Positions 6,521 to 6,664 of a stretch of DNA of 6,664 nt are shown in pieces. How positions within the stretch are numbered: the stretch's first letter is position 1; every line of letters begins with the position of its first letter. Origin of the DNA: an uncultured Treponema sp. (GTDB taxonomy: Bacteria > Spirochaetota > Spirochaetia > Treponematales > Treponemataceae); assembly GCA_905372265.1 (NCBI GenBank), contig CAJPOL010000092.1:1-6664 (forward strand), written 5' to 3'. Below the pieces are notes generated by a model that did not search any database, was not told where the DNA came from, and saw only the letters and a program-made list of their open reading frames with translations. Position numbers and translations under genes: made by a program.

Positions 6521-6580
6521 GAGGCTCTGTCTGTTATTTTTACCAAGGATGCGCTTACTTTGTATAGCCTCTTGACTTTC
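6512..6580. repeat. 15-bp inverted repeat around a 39-base centre
   Basis: AGTCAAGAGGCT (6515-6526) is a perfect reverse complement of AGCCTCTTGACT (6566-6577). Three further positions extend it (one as a G-U pair), giving arms 6512-6526 and 6566-6580. On the + strand the right arm is followed by a T-rich stretch (TTTG then ATTATT), on the minus strand by no T-run. It could be an operator, an RNA hairpin or the remnant of a small element. No flanking duplication was found. Confidence 0.7.
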
Positions 6581-6585
6581 TTTGA

Positions 6586-6664
6586 TTATTGTGTAATACT
6601 CTTCAAGTCTTTTTTAAGTGCTTTTGCTAGAAAAGAGCCGGTGTGCAGCGGCATTGCCGGATAA
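6586..6664 (-). CDS. Possible 3' end of another minus-strand gene (very tentative)
   Basis: One minus-strand frame is open from the right edge to a TAA at 6586-6588, giving 25 codons that end FLAKALKKDLKSITQ. The lysine-rich helical look resembles a protein C-terminus, and the direction matches the HEAT-like gene. However, 25 open codons are easily reached by chance, and another minus frame is open for 16 codons as well. Confidence 0.2.
   Translation of the reverse strand, partial: YPAMPLHTGSFLAKALKKDLKSITQ

Noticed and set aside
6269..6664. Plus-strand open frame of 131 codons reaching the right edge
   Set aside because: Its first third is antisense to the HEAT-like gene and its signal peptide, it crosses the inverted repeat, and no ribosome site or domain supports it.

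Overview
The window carries the downstream part of a division-gene cluster on the + strand, followed by a small gene with its own promoter, a pair of convergent terminators, and a minus-strand gene for an exported repeat protein. The gene order (ftsW-ftsQ-ftsA-ftsZ with no murG/murC/ddl in between) and the sequence style fit a spirochaete, most likely a Treponema-like organism. This is an inference from gene order and protein character; no 16S gene or other taxonomic marker is present.

Layout. Positions 1-917 hold the 3' part of ftsW (SEDS glycosyltransferase), cut by the window edge. ftsQ/divIB (910-1746) and ftsA (1739-2983) follow, each start overlapping the previous stop by exactly 8 bases. 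ftsZ (3017-4282) comes after a 33-base gap with a strong ribosome binding site. Only 22 bases later is a XerC/XerD-type tyrosine recombinase (4305-5198) with all catalytic residues. A near-consensus sigma-70 promoter (5211-5239) then drives a 56-residue four-cysteine zinc-ribbon protein (5271-5441). Two hairpins (5518-5548 and 5574-5609) close transcription from both sides. On the minus strand, 5683-6411 encodes a 242-residue HEAT-like protein with a signal peptide. Its upstream region (6412-6664) contains a 15-bp inverted repeat, a tandem 10-bp repeat and possibly the tail of another minus-strand gene.

How it works together. FtsA polymerises on the membrane and tethers FtsZ through the FtsZ C-terminal peptide. 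FtsQ links the ring to the periplasmic synthesis machinery, and FtsW polymerises septal glycan. The Xer recombinase would resolve chromosome dimers at the time of septation, so its place directly behind ftsZ ties chromosome segregation to division in one transcript. The zinc-ribbon and HEAT-like genes have no evident functional link to division.

I see no mobile element, CRISPR array, tRNA or rRNA. Most of the window is an ordinary, well-conserved core region. The less explained parts are the small zinc-ribbon gene, the ftsA-ftsZ junction and the repeat-bearing region upstream of the HEAT-like gene.
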